The translations under genes and the position numbers were made by a program. The notes beneath the pieces are model-generated. The model had not been told where the DNA came from. It did not search any database and saw nothing but the letters and a program-made list of their open reading frames with translations. Source: Marivirga arenosa (GTDB lineage Bacteria > Bacteroidota > Bacteroidia > Cytophagales > Cyclobacteriaceae). From it: a DNA stretch of 64,000 nt. Where the stretch lies: the NCBI RefSeq assembly GCF_030503895.2, contig NZ_CP129970.2, positions 434,001 to 498,000 of the forward strand, given 5' to 3'. Numbering within the stretch: the stretch's first letter is position 1; the number at the start of each line of letters is the position of its first letter. Shown one piece after another: positions 26,583 to 34,787 of the stretch.

Positions 26583-27572
26583 TCAATTATAATATTGGTT
26601 CAATAAGGTTCTTGCAGCTTGAACGGAATGTTTGGTTCCATTTCTAACTTCAGCTTCAAATTTGCTTAATTTTTCCAGTATTTCGGGACTTTTGTAGAAG
26701 TTTCTTTTCAGAAAATGATGAATCGTCTGATGCATCCAATGTATGGCCTGATCTTTTCTGTTTTCATCAAAAAAGCCAGTCTCATTTTGTTCTTTATGAA
26801 ACTGCTCAAGCAGCTCTAAAATCTCACTTAAGCCGTCATCTTTTATGGCAGAACAAGTCTTTACCTTAGGATTCCATCCATTTTCGTTAGCGGGAAATAA
26901 ATGAAGTGCATTCTGATATTCTTTTTTTGCTTTTTTAGCAGGTTCTACATTTTCGCCATCAGCTTTATTAATAGCAATAGCATCGGCCATTTCCATTATT
27001 CCTTTTTTAATACCCTGTAATTCATCGCCAGCACCAGCAAGCATCAAAAGTAGGAAGAAATCTACCATGTTTTTCACTGCAGTTTCTGATTGCCCCACTC
27101 CTACCGTCTCAATAATAATAAAATCATAACCTGCTGCTTCACAAAGCAACATTGTTTCTCGAGTTTTATGAGCTACTCCCCCGAGTGCATCACCAGATGG
27201 CGAAGGTCGGATAAAAGCATTTGATGACCTGCTTAAGGTTTCCATTCTCGTTTTATCACCTAAGATACTTCCTCCTGTTTTCTGGCTGGAAGGATCAATA
27301 GTTAACACTGCTAATTTCTTTCCTGAATCAATTACATGTTTTCCAAAAGATTCAATAAAGGTGCTTTTCCCTACTCCAGGGACTCCAGTTATCCCTACTC
27401 TGAAAGAATTACCAGTATGCTCATATATTTCATCTATTAACTGAGCCGCTAATTCATTATCACTATCTAAAGTGCTCTCAACTAAGGTTATAGCCCTGCT
27501 TAACCCAACACGATCACCTGATAAAATCCCTGATTTATATTCTTCTAATGAAAGTCGCTTTCTTCTTTTCAA
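26583..27572 (-). CDS. meaB: Methylmalonyl-CoA mutase-associated GTPase MeaB
   Basis: A 329-residue G3E-type GTPase that protects and loads B12-dependent methylmalonyl-CoA mutase. The Walker A loop is GITGVPGVGKSTFIESFG, followed by LTIDPSSQKTGGSILGDKTRM, FIRPSPSGDALGGVAHKT, ETVGVGQSE (Walker B/G3) and INKADGEN (NKxD). The C-terminal helical dimerisation region is present. The start is TTG (27572-27570, MKRRKRLS); no ATG is available upstream or before the conserved segment. The mutase genes are not in the window. It heads a two-gene unit with the T9SS propeller protein. Confidence 0.95.
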   Translation of the reverse strand: MKRRKRLSLEEYKSGILSGDRVGLSRAITLVESTLDSDNELAAQLIDEIYEHTGNSFRVGITGVPGVGKSTFIESFGKHVIDSGKKLAVLTIDPSSQKTGGSILGDKTRMETLSRSSNAFIRPSPSGDALGGVAHKTRETMLLCEAAGYDFIIIETVGVGQSETAVKNMVDFFLLLMLAGAGDELQGIKKGIMEMADAIAINKADGENVEPAKKAKKEYQNALHLFPANENGWNPKVKTCSAIKDDGLSEILELLEQFHKEQNETGFFDENRKDQAIHWMHQTIHHFLKRNFYKSPEILEKLSKFEAEVRNGTKHSVQAARTLLNQYYN

Positions 27573-27627
27573 GACATCAATAAGTTTAAAAGCTAAAAGT
27601 TAATATGCAAAATGTCCAAATAACAAT

Positions 27628-27635
27628 AATTTTGT
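27628..27635 (+). promoter_or_regulatory. Putative -7 element for the CHASE2/FecR-like pair
   Basis: TAATTTTG matches TAnnTTTG in the region that diverges from meaB, 74 bp before the CHASE2 start. No -33 TTTG is seen at the usual spacing. Confidence 0.3.
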
Positions 27636-27708
27636 ATATAATTGTTAAATTCAATAAATTATTATAATTTTACTATTCTTGTAAAAAGTTTAATTATTTC
27701 AATACTAG

Positions 27709-28983
27709 ATGAATCGTAACATTTTACAAAATCGCTGGATTGATTCTCTTTTAGCTACTATTTTTATTTTTGTAGTAATTAGAGGATTATCGTCATTTCT
27801 AGCCATTTTTGAAGCGATTGATGTAGTAGGAGAAGCACTAGATGATGTTGAATTCACGGATGTTGTCTATTCAAATTTACGAGAAGCCCCTCCAGCTGAA
27901 GATGATATTGTATTAGTTAACATTGGAAGATTACCTAGACCAGCCATCGCCAAACAAATTGAAATCATTAATAAATACAAGCCCAAAGTAGTAGGTTTGG
28001 ATACTTTCTTCCCTTATCCAAAAGGACCCGATCAAGATACAGCATTAGCCAGAGTTTTAACAGAAGTAGAAAACTTAGTAATGGCTTCAAAAATGTTGAA
28101 TTTCAATGAAGAAACTGCAAGTTTTGATTCATTGAGGATCTCTGCCCCTGCCTTCCGGTTTAATGCAGATTTTGCCTTCGCAAATTTAATCACAAGCGAA
28201 GGTGTTCAGCAAGAAGACGTTAAAACCTGTAGATCATTTAATCCATTACTTCCTATTCAGGATACTACGCAAATGTCAATTGCTGTTCGAATGGCTTATT
28301 ATTATGCACCTGAAAAGGTTGAAAAGTTGTTAGCAAGAAATAATGAAATAGAAACCATAAACTATAAAGGCAACTCTTTAGGATCTTTGTCAAATTTTGC
28401 AACTACTTTCTTTGCTTTAGATTGGTATGACGTTTTAGATGAAAATTTTGTACCTGAAATGATTGAAGATAAAATAGTAATCTTTGGTTTTTTAGGGGAG
28501 CAGTTTGGAGATCGATATAATATTGAGGATAAGTATTACACACCATTAAATCAAAAATATGCAGGTAGAGGTGAGCCCGATATGTATGGGGCAGTTATTC
28601 ATGCAAATATTATTTCAATGATCTTAGATGAAGATTATGTGTATAAATTAGATGAATCTACCCAATTTATAATTGCATTTATTTTATGTTATTTAAATGT
28701 ATTTCTATTTATGTGGGTATATTACGCATTGAAAAACTGGTATGATGGCATTACGAAAGTTGTACAGCTATTAGAATTATTATTAATAATTGGTGTTATG
28801 ATATATAGTTATCATTTATTCAATTGGAATTTAGAGCTGACACTTGCCATGGGAACAGTAGCAGTAGTGGGTGACTCCTTAGAGGTTTATAATGGAGTAA
28901 TCAAAAATATGTTTACTAGGGAGGGTCGTAAGGAACTTTTTAGTGTTGGAAAAAGAAATAAGGACGAGATAGAAATCAATTAA
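27709..28983 (+). CDS. CHASE2-domain membrane sensor without an output domain
   Basis: A 424-residue protein. An N-terminal membrane helix (SLLATIFIFVVIRGLSSFLAIF) is followed by a large extracytoplasmic CHASE2 domain (about 40-310) with DDIVLVNIGRLPRPAIAKQI, KPKVVGLDTFFPYPKGPDQDTALA and IEDKIVIFGFLGEQFGDRYNIEDKYYTP cut into family motifs. Three C-terminal helices (about 318-395) close it. CHASE2 is an extracellular sensory domain normally fused to kinases or nucleotide cyclases; here only about 30 charged residues follow the last helix, so no enzyme output is present. It is paired with a FecR-like exported protein 10 bp downstream. Signal and partner are unknown. Confidence 0.85.
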   Translation: MNRNILQNRWIDSLLATIFIFVVIRGLSSFLAIFEAIDVVGEALDDVEFTDVVYSNLREAPPAEDDIVLVNIGRLPRPAIAKQIEIINKYKPKVVGLDTFFPYPKGPDQDTALARVLTEVENLVMASKMLNFNEETASFDSLRISAPAFRFNADFAFANLITSEGVQQEDVKTCRSFNPLLPIQDTTQMSIAVRMAYYYAPEKVEKLLARNNEIETINYKGNSLGSLSNFATTFFALDWYDVLDENFVPEMIEDKIVIFGFLGEQFGDRYNIEDKYYTPLNQKYAGRGEPDMYGAVIHANIISMILDEDYVYKLDESTQFIIAFILCYLNVFLFMWVYYALKNWYDGITKVVQLLELLLIIGVMIYSYHLFNWNLELTLAMGTVAVVGDSLEVYNGVIKNMFTREGRKELFSVGKRNKDEIEIN

Positions 28984-28993
28984 ATTAATTATT

Positions 28994-29920
28994 ATGAAAT
29001 CTTTTATCAAAATTTTAGTCGTAGCACTATGGCTAGGTAATTATGCTGCTAACGCACAGAATTATGTTTTTAAAGTATTAGCAAATAAAGGAGACAACTC
29101 AGTAAAAGTGGAAGGTGCAGAATGGACCAAATTAAAAACAGGTCAATCACTTAATGCTGGAGATGAATTAAAATTATCTGAGGAAGCCTATTTAGGCTTA
29201 ATGCATAATTCTGGTAAAACACTAGAAGTAAAAACGCCAGGTTCTCATACAGTATCTGGCTTAGCAGCAAACCTAAAAAGTAAGAACTCAAGTGTTGCAA
29301 GTAAATATGCTGATTTTGTAATGAATAAAATGAGCGATGACGGTAGCAGCGGAGACTACAGAAAAAGTTTAGGGGCTACTGGAGCGGTTGATAGAGCTTT
29401 AGCAAGTGGTGCTTCTATAAAAATAATGGCTCAAAGCTCAAGTGAAATTATAAATGATAAAGTGATTTTAAGATGGAATGAGCCTAAACAAGAAGGAGAA
29501 GTTGAAAAGTTAGCATATGAATTAACTTTCACTAACTTATTTGATGAAACGATTGCAACTGAAACAGTTGATAAAACATCATATCTCTTAGATAAGACTA
29601 AAGCACCTTTTAAAGGACAAAACTTTATCAAGGTAAAGGTTAAAGTAAAAGGCGAAGATTTGAAATCTGATGATTATGCTATAACAGAAAAACCAGAGGA
29701 AGAAACTGCTGAAATAAAATCTACATTAAGTCAATTAAAAAGTGAAATAGAGGGAGAATCTGCTATGGATAAATTAGTAATGGCAGCTTTTTATGAAGAT
29801 AATGACTTATTATTAGATGCACTAACCGCTTATGAAGAAGCTATTCAAATGGCTCCAAATGTACCCATATTTGAAAAAGCCTATGAGGATTTCTTAATCA
29901 GAAATGGTTTTACAAACTGA
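28994..29920 (+). CDS. FecR-like exported protein with C-terminal helical/TPR tail
   Basis: A 308-residue protein with a signal peptide ending NAQN near residue 22. Residues 25-95 resemble a FecR beta domain (VKVEGAEWTKLKTGQSLNAGDELKLSE; YLGLMHNSGKTLEVKTPGSH). A second beta-rich region runs from about 140 to 235 (KVILRWNEPKQEGEVEKLAYEL), Fn3-like. The C-terminus has a single TPR-like pair (FYEDNDLLLDALTAYEEAIQMAPNVPIFEKAYED). It follows the CHASE2 gene by 10 bp. CHASE2 and FecR domains co-occur in sensor proteins elsewhere, so these two may form a split version. A terminator closes the unit. Confidence 0.72.
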   Translation: MKSFIKILVVALWLGNYAANAQNYVFKVLANKGDNSVKVEGAEWTKLKTGQSLNAGDELKLSEEAYLGLMHNSGKTLEVKTPGSHTVSGLAANLKSKNSSVASKYADFVMNKMSDDGSSGDYRKSLGATGAVDRALASGASIKIMAQSSSEIINDKVILRWNEPKQEGEVEKLAYELTFTNLFDETIATETVDKTSYLLDKTKAPFKGQNFIKVKVKVKGEDLKSDDYAITEKPEEETAEIKSTLSQLKSEIEGESAMDKLVMAAFYEDNDLLLDALTAYEEAIQMAPNVPIFEKAYEDFLIRNGFTN

Positions 29921-29939
29921 TAAAAACTAACTCCTAATT

Positions 29940-29970
29940 AAAAAGGAAGCATTTTCATGCTTCCTTTTTT
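29940..29970. terminator. Bidirectional terminator between the FecR-like gene and the Crp/Fnr gene
   Basis: A 13-bp perfect stem (29940-29952 with 29957-29969) has loop TTTC, an A-run on the left and a T-run on the right. It serves both converging genes. Confidence 0.92.
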
Positions 29971-30650
29971 TATGCTAATAATTCAAGATCTCGAATTAAG
30001 ATCTTTCTTCTGTCAAAATTAATAATATTCTTATCTCTTAATTCATTTAATACTGTGGTAACAGTTTGGCGTGATGTACCTGTTAAAGCGGCAATATCTT
30101 TATGCGTCAAATGACTTTTAATCATGGTTTCAAACCCAACTTTCTTTCCTTTTTCATCAGCCTCGTCTTTTAAAAATTCAATAATTCTAGTTCTGGCATC
30201 TTTAAAAACTAATGACTCTAATCTTCTCTCGGTTTTTCTTAATCTTAACCCAATAAGCTTTAGCATTTTAAAGCTTAAAGGTTTATTGTTAGCCATCAAA
30301 TTTTGCATATCCTCTAAAGTCATAGGACACACTGTGGTACTTGCGTCTAGTGCTTGCGCATAATCTTGTCTTTTTTCTTCTCCTGTCAATGCTAATTCTC
30401 CAAATATCTCTCCTTTAGTTAAAATTGCTTTAACTGATTCTTTACCGTCTTCTAAATATGACCCAATTTTTACCCTCCCATCAGCAATCATATATATAGT
30501 ATTCGATGCATCTTCAGGAAAATAAATAAACTGATTCTTTTTAAAATGAGTCATTGGATGCTCATCTTCCATACCTTTTACCTTGTGAGGACATAAAACA
30601 TTAAAAAGATCTACATTTTCAAAAAACCATAATTCGCTAGAATCAGCCAT
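29970..30650 (-). CDS. Crp/Fnr-family transcriptional regulator
   Basis: The ATG at 30650 (MADSSELWFFENVDLF, 226 residues) is preferred; the frame also opens at a TTG two codons earlier. Residues about 10-125 form a cyclic-nucleotide-type effector domain (FIYFPEDASNTIYMIADGRVKIG; LTKGEIFGELAL). The C-terminal winged helix is the Crp_2 type, with HLTHKDIAALTGTSRQTVTTVLNELRDK as the recognition segment, in two overlapping pieces. The four-cysteine iron-sulfur pattern of true Fnr is missing, so oxygen sensing by a cluster is unlikely. The ligand is unknown. It is divergent from the hemJ-SCO-cytochrome operon across 141 bp and may regulate it. Confidence 0.92.
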   Translation of the reverse strand: MADSSELWFFENVDLFNVLCPHKVKGMEDEHPMTHFKKNQFIYFPEDASNTIYMIADGRVKIGSYLEDGKESVKAILTKGEIFGELALTGEEKRQDYAQALDASTTVCPMTLEDMQNLMANNKPLSFKMLKLIGLRLRKTERRLESLVFKDARTRIIEFLKDEADEKGKKVGFETMIKSHLTHKDIAALTGTSRQTVTTVLNELRDKNIINFDRRKILIRDLELLA

Positions 30651-30716
30651 AAACAAAGAAAATTACTAAATGTGATTTTTGTTACCAATAAGAACTTTAT
30701 ACTTTACGATTACAAA

Positions 30717-30724
30717 CAAAAATA
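30717..30724 (-). promoter_or_regulatory. Putative -7 element of the Crp/Fnr gene
   Basis: Read on the minus strand the bases are TATTTTTG, a full match to TAnnTTTG, about 67 bp before the start at 30650. No matching -33 element was found. Confidence 0.35.
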
Positions 30725-30737
30725 TGTTCATATTCAT

Positions 30738-30745
30738 TACTTTTG
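30738..30745 (+). promoter_or_regulatory. Putative -7 element of the hemJ operon
   Basis: TACTTTTG matches TAnnTTTG, 46 bp before the hemJ ATG. The expected -33 position has no TTTG, which is compatible with an activator-dependent promoter but does not prove it. Confidence 0.4.
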
Positions 30746-30791
30746 CAGCATAGTCAATTATAAGCAAATGGCATTTTAACTTACATTTATA

Positions 30792-31328
30792 ATGTACCTC
30801 TATATAAAATCTTTACATATCATCTTTGTAGTCACTTGGTTTGCTGGTCTATTTTATATTGTACGACTATTCATCTATCAAACTGAAGCACTTCAAAAAA
30901 AAGAACCAGAAAGAAGCATATTACATGAACAGTTAAGTAAAATGTCACGATTATTATGGTTTGTAATCACTTGGCCATCAGCAATTATTACTTTAATTTT
31001 AGCCACTTCCCTTTTAGTATTACAGCCCTTTTGGCTTCAACAGCCTTTCATGCATATTAAGTTAAGTTTTGTATTTCTGCTATATCTTTACCACATTTCA
31101 TGTCATTATATTTATAAAAAGTTACAAAAAGGAGTGGTGAAATTTTCTTCAACTCAACTGAGAATATGGAATGAAGTCGCAACACTTTTTCTAGTTGCCG
31201 TTGTATTCTTAATAGTATTAAAAAACGAATTGAATTGGATATGGGGAACAATTGGCTTCATTGGGTTTGGAGTATTATTGATGGTTGCCATAAAAATCTA
31301 TAAAGCTTTAAGAGAAAAAAAGAATTAA
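30792..31328 (+). CDS. hemJ: HemJ-type protoporphyrinogen IX oxidase (CopD/UPF0093 family)
   Basis: A 178-residue membrane protein with four to five helices. The opening YLYIKSLHIIFVVTWFAGLFYIVRLFIYQTEA (in overlapping parts) carries the conserved His9 and the Arg of HemJ proteins, and HIKLSF after the third helix has the conserved His/Lys pair. HemJ oxidises protoporphyrinogen IX to protoporphyrin IX in haem synthesis and is widespread in bacteria lacking HemG and HemY. Its stop is 2 bp before the SCO gene, so haem production and cytochrome assembly are linked in one operon. The family name CopD is a misnomer for this group. Confidence 0.88.
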   Translation: MYLYIKSLHIIFVVTWFAGLFYIVRLFIYQTEALQKKEPERSILHEQLSKMSRLLWFVITWPSAIITLILATSLLVLQPFWLQQPFMHIKLSFVFLLYLYHISCHYIYKKLQKGVVKFSSTQLRIWNEVATLFLVAVVFLIVLKNELNWIWGTIGFIGFGVLLMVAIKIYKALREKKN

Positions 31329-31330
31329 TA

Positions 31331-31996
31331 ATGATGAAAATGATTAAATCCGTTATTGCATTATCAGCAGCAAGCCTTATCCTATTTGCTTGTGGATTTG
31401 AAAACCAAAAAAATAAAAAAGCTGAATTCCCTGTTTTGGGAAGAAAAGAATATGTTGAAAAGATTGTAGATGGGCAAAAAGTAATTGATACGGTTGATCA
31501 TACAATTCCAGACTTTAAGCTGGTAAACCAAGATAGTAATTGGGTGACTCCTGAATCATTTGAAGGCCAAGTATATGTGGCTGATTTTTTCTTTACCTCC
31601 TGCCCTACCATTTGCCCAACTATGAAGAAGGAAATGCTAAGAGTTTATGAAGCCTATAAAGATAACCCTGAAGTAGGAATCATCTCACATTCAATAGACC
31701 CAGAATATGATACAGTAGCCTTATTACATGACTTTGCGGAAAAATTAGGCGTAGAAGCACCAAAATGGCATTTCGTTACTGGAAATAAAGAGGATATCTA
31801 CGAATTAGGTCAAAAAGGATATATGGTAACTGCCATGGAAGATGAAAATGAAGCTGGTGGTTACATCCATAGCGGTGCTTTTGTATTAGTTGATAAAGAA
31901 AGAAAGATCAGAGGTGTTTATGATGGCACAAAATCAGAAGAAGTAGATAAATTAATTACGGATATCGATTTACTCCTAAAAACCTATGAGAAATAA
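31331..31996 (+). CDS. SCO1/SenC-family copper chaperone lipoprotein
   Basis: A 221-residue protein with a lipobox near residue 21 (LFAC). The thioredoxin-like SCO domain has the copper-binding FFTSCPTICPTMKKEM (CxxxC) and a conserved histidine in GGYIHSGAFVLVD. SCO proteins deliver copper to the CuA centre of cytochrome c oxidase or keep its thiols reduced in the periplasm. It lies between hemJ and a c-type cytochrome gene, which fits respiratory-chain assembly. The cytochrome gene starts 11 bp before its stop. Confidence 0.93.
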   Translation: MMKMIKSVIALSAASLILFACGFENQKNKKAEFPVLGRKEYVEKIVDGQKVIDTVDHTIPDFKLVNQDSNWVTPESFEGQVYVADFFFTSCPTICPTMKKEMLRVYEAYKDNPEVGIISHSIDPEYDTVALLHDFAEKLGVEAPKWHFVTGNKEDIYELGQKGYMVTAMEDENEAGGYIHSGAFVLVDKERKIRGVYDGTKSEEVDKLITDIDLLLKTYEK

Positions 31997-32444
31997 ATTC
32001 TATTTAGCAATTGCCTTTATAATATTATTGTCTGCTTGCGGCAGTTATGAAGAGTTTGAAAACTCTGCAACAGCAAATTATTCTGATGCTAAAATGCAGA
32101 AATTTGCTAAATATATGATTCAAGGCAAACAGCTGTATACAACACATTGCAGTAACTGCCACCAAGATAAAGGAGAGGGTTTAGGAAAACTTTTCCCTCC
32201 TCTGGCTAACTCAGATTATATGCTTGAAAATATTCCAAGAACTATATGCGGAATTAAAAATGGAATAAAAGGAGAAATTAAAGTAAATGGTAAAACGTAT
32301 AATCAAGCAATGCCGGCTTTAAATAGACTTACAAATCTGGAAATAGCTGAAATATCTACTTATGTTTACAACAGTTGGGGAAATGAGAAAGGTATGGTAG
32401 AAATAGAAACAGTTGAAAAGGTTCTTTCCAACTGTTCTAATTAA
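31986..32444 (+). CDS. Mono-haem c-type cytochrome lipoprotein
   Basis: A 152-residue lipoprotein (lipobox LSAC, about residues 15-18). A class I cytochrome c domain follows: haem-binding HCSNCHQDKGEGLGKLFPPLA (CxxCH), and a methionine ligand candidate in NQAMPALNRLT. An extra pair of cysteines occurs (TICGIKNG and the C-terminal NCSN). It should sit on a membrane face in the periplasm and pass electrons, perhaps to the oxidase served by the SCO protein. It overlaps the SCO gene by 11 bp and converges with the next gene 1 bp apart, with no clear terminator between. Confidence 0.9.
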   Translation: MRNKFYLAIAFIILLSACGSYEEFENSATANYSDAKMQKFAKYMIQGKQLYTTHCSNCHQDKGEGLGKLFPPLANSDYMLENIPRTICGIKNGIKGEIKVNGKTYNQAMPALNRLTNLEIAEISTYVYNSWGNEKGMVEIETVEKVLSNCSN

Positions 32445-32445
32445 A

Positions 32446-32868
32446 TTATTTTAAATACTCTTCTGCTTCAGAAATACTTTTATTCATTTTTTTGCTCACT
32501 TCCGAAATTGATAACTTTTGTTCGTTTAGATATTCGATCTTTTCTTCTTCTGTCATATTCTCCATTCTAGGATCATAATTACGCATCCAGTTCATCATGG
32601 CTTTATCAGCCTCCTCCAGTGAAATAATTAATCGCTGAATTTCTTCATTAGATTGGGTGCTATCCATTTCATTTCTTAGTGATTTTTTAAGTTTCATGAT
32701 ATCATCCATTTTAGGCATTACTTCATCATGAATCGCAATGGTTTCAGATTTCAACTTTTCAATATCTGCTTCCTTAGAACCACAAGCTACAATAAAAAAG
32801 GCACTCAATAGGATCAGACTAAATTTTACAAGAATTAATTTCATTTTCAATTTAATTTTAAAGTTCAT
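32446..32868 (-). CDS. Helical lipoprotein, function unknown
   Basis: A 140-residue protein whose lipobox (FIVAC, near residue 29) follows a signal peptide; the ATG at 32844 (MKLILVKFSLILL) would give a cleaner signal than the ATG at 32868. The mature part is nearly all charged helix (EADIEKLKSETIAIHDEVMPK, and MENMTEEEKIEYLNEQKL), suggesting a coiled coil. Similar lipoproteins next to SCO/cytochrome genes in Bacteroidota are often given the uninformative name viral A-type inclusion protein. I do not assign a function. The neighbour on the same strand upstream starts 38 bp earlier. Confidence 0.7.
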   Translation of the reverse strand: MNFKIKLKMKLILVKFSLILLSAFFIVACGSKEADIEKLKSETIAIHDEVMPKMDDIMKLKKSLRNEMDSTQSNEEIQRLIISLEEADKAMMNWMRNYDPRMENMTEEEKIEYLNEQKLSISEVSKKMNKSISEAEEYLK

Positions 32869-32905
32869 TCTGAGAACGATTAAAATTAAATCAGGGTTGG
32901 TAAAA

Positions 32906-33520
32906 TCATTCTATATTCTTGTAAAAAACGGCACGCTCATCCTGACCAATATGTAAATAACTATTGTGATGTTTATATAAATAAGAACAAACCGCTAAAT
33001 CTTTTAATGCATAAAAAGAGTGAAAAATAGATAAAGACTGTAAAAGCAAAAAAAGAACATTGTTAAAGAAAAATGATAATGCAAATGGGGTGACTGAAAA
33101 TAATAGAAATGCGACTAAACTAATTACATAATAATTTTTCTTGCTTAATACAAAATCAGATGAATAGATGTTAAACCTTAATAACCTTTTACTCCACTTA
33201 AACACTACCTTTTTCGCTCCTAGCAATTTGTAAAAAAATGAATGTATAAACTCATGCAATATAGGAGTAACTAAAAGAGAAAGAAGTAAGCCTCCGATAA
33301 TTCCAATTATCCAAATTCTAGAATTTAGTAGCATTAAATTGAAGGCAAAAATCGAAATTAGAAAAGCTACTAATAAAGAGCCTAAATAAAGCCAAAATAT
33401 TATAGTAACAGGATTAATTCTTCTAACAAAAGTAGCCATAAACAAAAGCCAATCGTTCCCATTCAAAACGGTTAAGATACTTTTATATTGACTATTCTTC
33501 TTAATTAACTCTGTATTCAT
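32906..33520 (-). CDS. DUF3267 membrane protein with HExxH zincin motif
   Basis: A 204-residue membrane protein with about four helices (39-62, 68-87, 130-150, 152-170). The motif HEFIH (residues 89-93) is an HExxH metalloprotease signature at the end of the second helix, followed by SFFYKLLGAKKVVFKWSK, as in the DUF3267 putative zincin family. Such proteins resemble site-2 proteases in layout but are shorter, and no substrate is known. A third ligand cannot be placed with confidence. It follows recA by about 130 bp, separated by the recA terminator, so it is likely its own unit. Confidence 0.78.
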   Translation of the reverse strand: MNTELIKKNSQYKSILTVLNGNDWLLFMATFVRRINPVTIIFWLYLGSLLVAFLISIFAFNLMLLNSRIWIIGIIGGLLLSLLVTPILHEFIHSFFYKLLGAKKVVFKWSKRLLRFNIYSSDFVLSKKNYYVISLVAFLLFSVTPFALSFFFNNVLFLLLQSLSIFHSFYALKDLAVCSYLYKHHNSYLHIGQDERAVFYKNIE

Positions 33521-33589
33521 TTACTTATAAATGTAAAATAAATTTTAAAAGAATATTCAATATCTATGTTAAGCTTTAGTGAACTTTAC

Positions 33590-33622
33590 AAAAAAAAGCA
33601 GCTGCATAATGCAGCTGCTTTT
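33590..33622 (-). terminator. recA terminator
   Basis: Stem AAAAGCAGCTGCA (33594-33606) with its complement at 33610-33622 and a 3-base loop; on the minus strand it ends in a run of seven T. It sits just past the recA stop at 33651. Confidence 0.92.
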
Positions 33623-33650
33623 GATTCCATTTTTTAAATTATTTCTTTTT

Positions 33651-34685
33651 CTATTTCTTTTTTGTTTTTGGTTCTGCTTCTTCTAAATCTTCACCGTTTA
33701 TTTTAGCTCTAATTTTTGTCTCTAATTCTTCCATCAATTCAGGATTATCTAAAATTAAAGATTTAACAGCATCTCTACCTTGCCCTAACTTATTATCCAT
33801 ATAAGAGAACCATGAACCTGCCTTTTTAATCACATCTAATTCAACCCCTAAATCAATGATCTCACCAACCTTAGAAATTCCCTCACCATACATAATATCA
33901 AACTCAACCACTTTAAAAGGAGGAGCTACTTTATTTTTCACAACCTTAACCTTAACTCTGTTTCCTGTAATATTATCTGGCCCCTCTTTTATACTCCCAA
34001 TTCTTCTAATATCTAATCTTACAGAAGCATAAAATTTCAATGCATTACCACCGGTTGTAGTTTCAGGATTACCGAACATAACCCCAATTTTCTCTCTTAA
34101 CTGGTTAATAAAAATACATGCACAGCCTGTTTTACTAATAGCACCCGTTAATTTTCTTAAAGCCTGAGACATCAATCTGGCTTGAAGTCCCATTTTGCTA
34201 TCCCCCATCTCGCCTTCAAGCTCACCTTTAGGTACTAAAGCTGCTACGGAATCTACTACTACAATATCTAATGCTCCGGAGCGAATCAAATGTTCAGCAA
34301 TTTCTAATGCTTGCTCACCACTATCAGGTTGGGAAATCAATAAATTCTCAGTATCAATCCCTAATTTTTCAGCATACGATTTATCAAAAGCATGCTCAGC
34401 ATCAATTATTGCTGCCATTCCTCCCTTCTTCTGAGCTTCAGCAATACAATGCATAGCTAAGGTCGTTTTACCCGATGATTCAGGACCATATACCTCAATC
34501 ACTCTACCTCTAGGAATTCCACCAATACCTAAGGCTATATCTAAACCTAAAGAACCTGTTGGGATTGCAGGAACATCGACTACTTTCTCATCACTCAACT
34601 TCATTACAGAACCTTTCCCGTAAGTTTTATCGAGTTTATCAATTGTTAATTGTAATGCTTTTAATTTTTCGCTTTTTTCGCTCAT
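33651..34685 (-). CDS. recA: Recombinase RecA
   Basis: A 344-residue standard-length RecA, the DNA-dependent ATPase for homologous recombination and SOS signalling. It has Walker [10 protein letters not shown], the IDAEHAFD segment, [11 protein letters not shown] (Walker B), loop L1 with [21 protein letters not shown] and loop L2 region [21 protein letters not shown] (both quoted in part), and a Lys/Glu-rich C-terminal tail ending in several lysines. It is monocistronic with its own promoter and terminator. No LexA-type operator was recognised upstream. Confidence 0.98.
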   Translation of the reverse strand: MSEKSEKLKALQLTIDKLDKTYGKGSVMKLSDEKVVDVPAIPTGSLGLDIALGIGGIPRGRVIEVYGPESSGKTTLAMHCIAEAQKKGGMAAIIDAEHAFDKSYAEKLGIDTENLLISQPDSGEQALEIAEHLIRSGALDIVVVDSVAALVPKGELEGEMGDSKMGLQARLMSQALRKLTGAISKTGCACIFINQLREKIGVMFGNPETTTGGNALKFYASVRLDIRRIGSIKEGPDNITGNRVKVKVVKNKVAPPFKVVEFDIMYGEGISKVGEIIDLGVELDVIKKAGSWFSYMDNKLGQGRDAVKSLILDNPELMEELETKIRAKINGEDLEEAEPKTKKK

Positions 34686-34726
34686 CTTTTATTAATTGTA
34701 TAGGGCTAATGTGTAAATTGCTGCAT

Positions 34727-34758
34727 CGAATTTAGCAGGAAAAGAAACAATTGCCAAA
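34727..34758 (-). promoter_or_regulatory. Probable recA promoter
   Basis: On the minus strand TTTG (34758-34755), a 20-base spacer and TAAATTCG (34734-34727) give a perfect -33 and a -7 with one mismatch. The leader to the recA ATG would be about 35 bases. The -33 box overlaps the ATG at 34758 of the divergent frame, favouring the later start for that gene. Confidence 0.65.
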
Positions 34759-34787
34759 TGCTATCTAGTCGCTTTAGAACTAAATTT

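Noticed and set aside
30671-30688. Possible Crp-type palindrome (TGTGATTTTTGTTAC) between the Crp/Fnr gene and hemJ
   Set aside because: The second half is not complementary to the first, so it fails the TGTGA-N6-TCACA symmetry.
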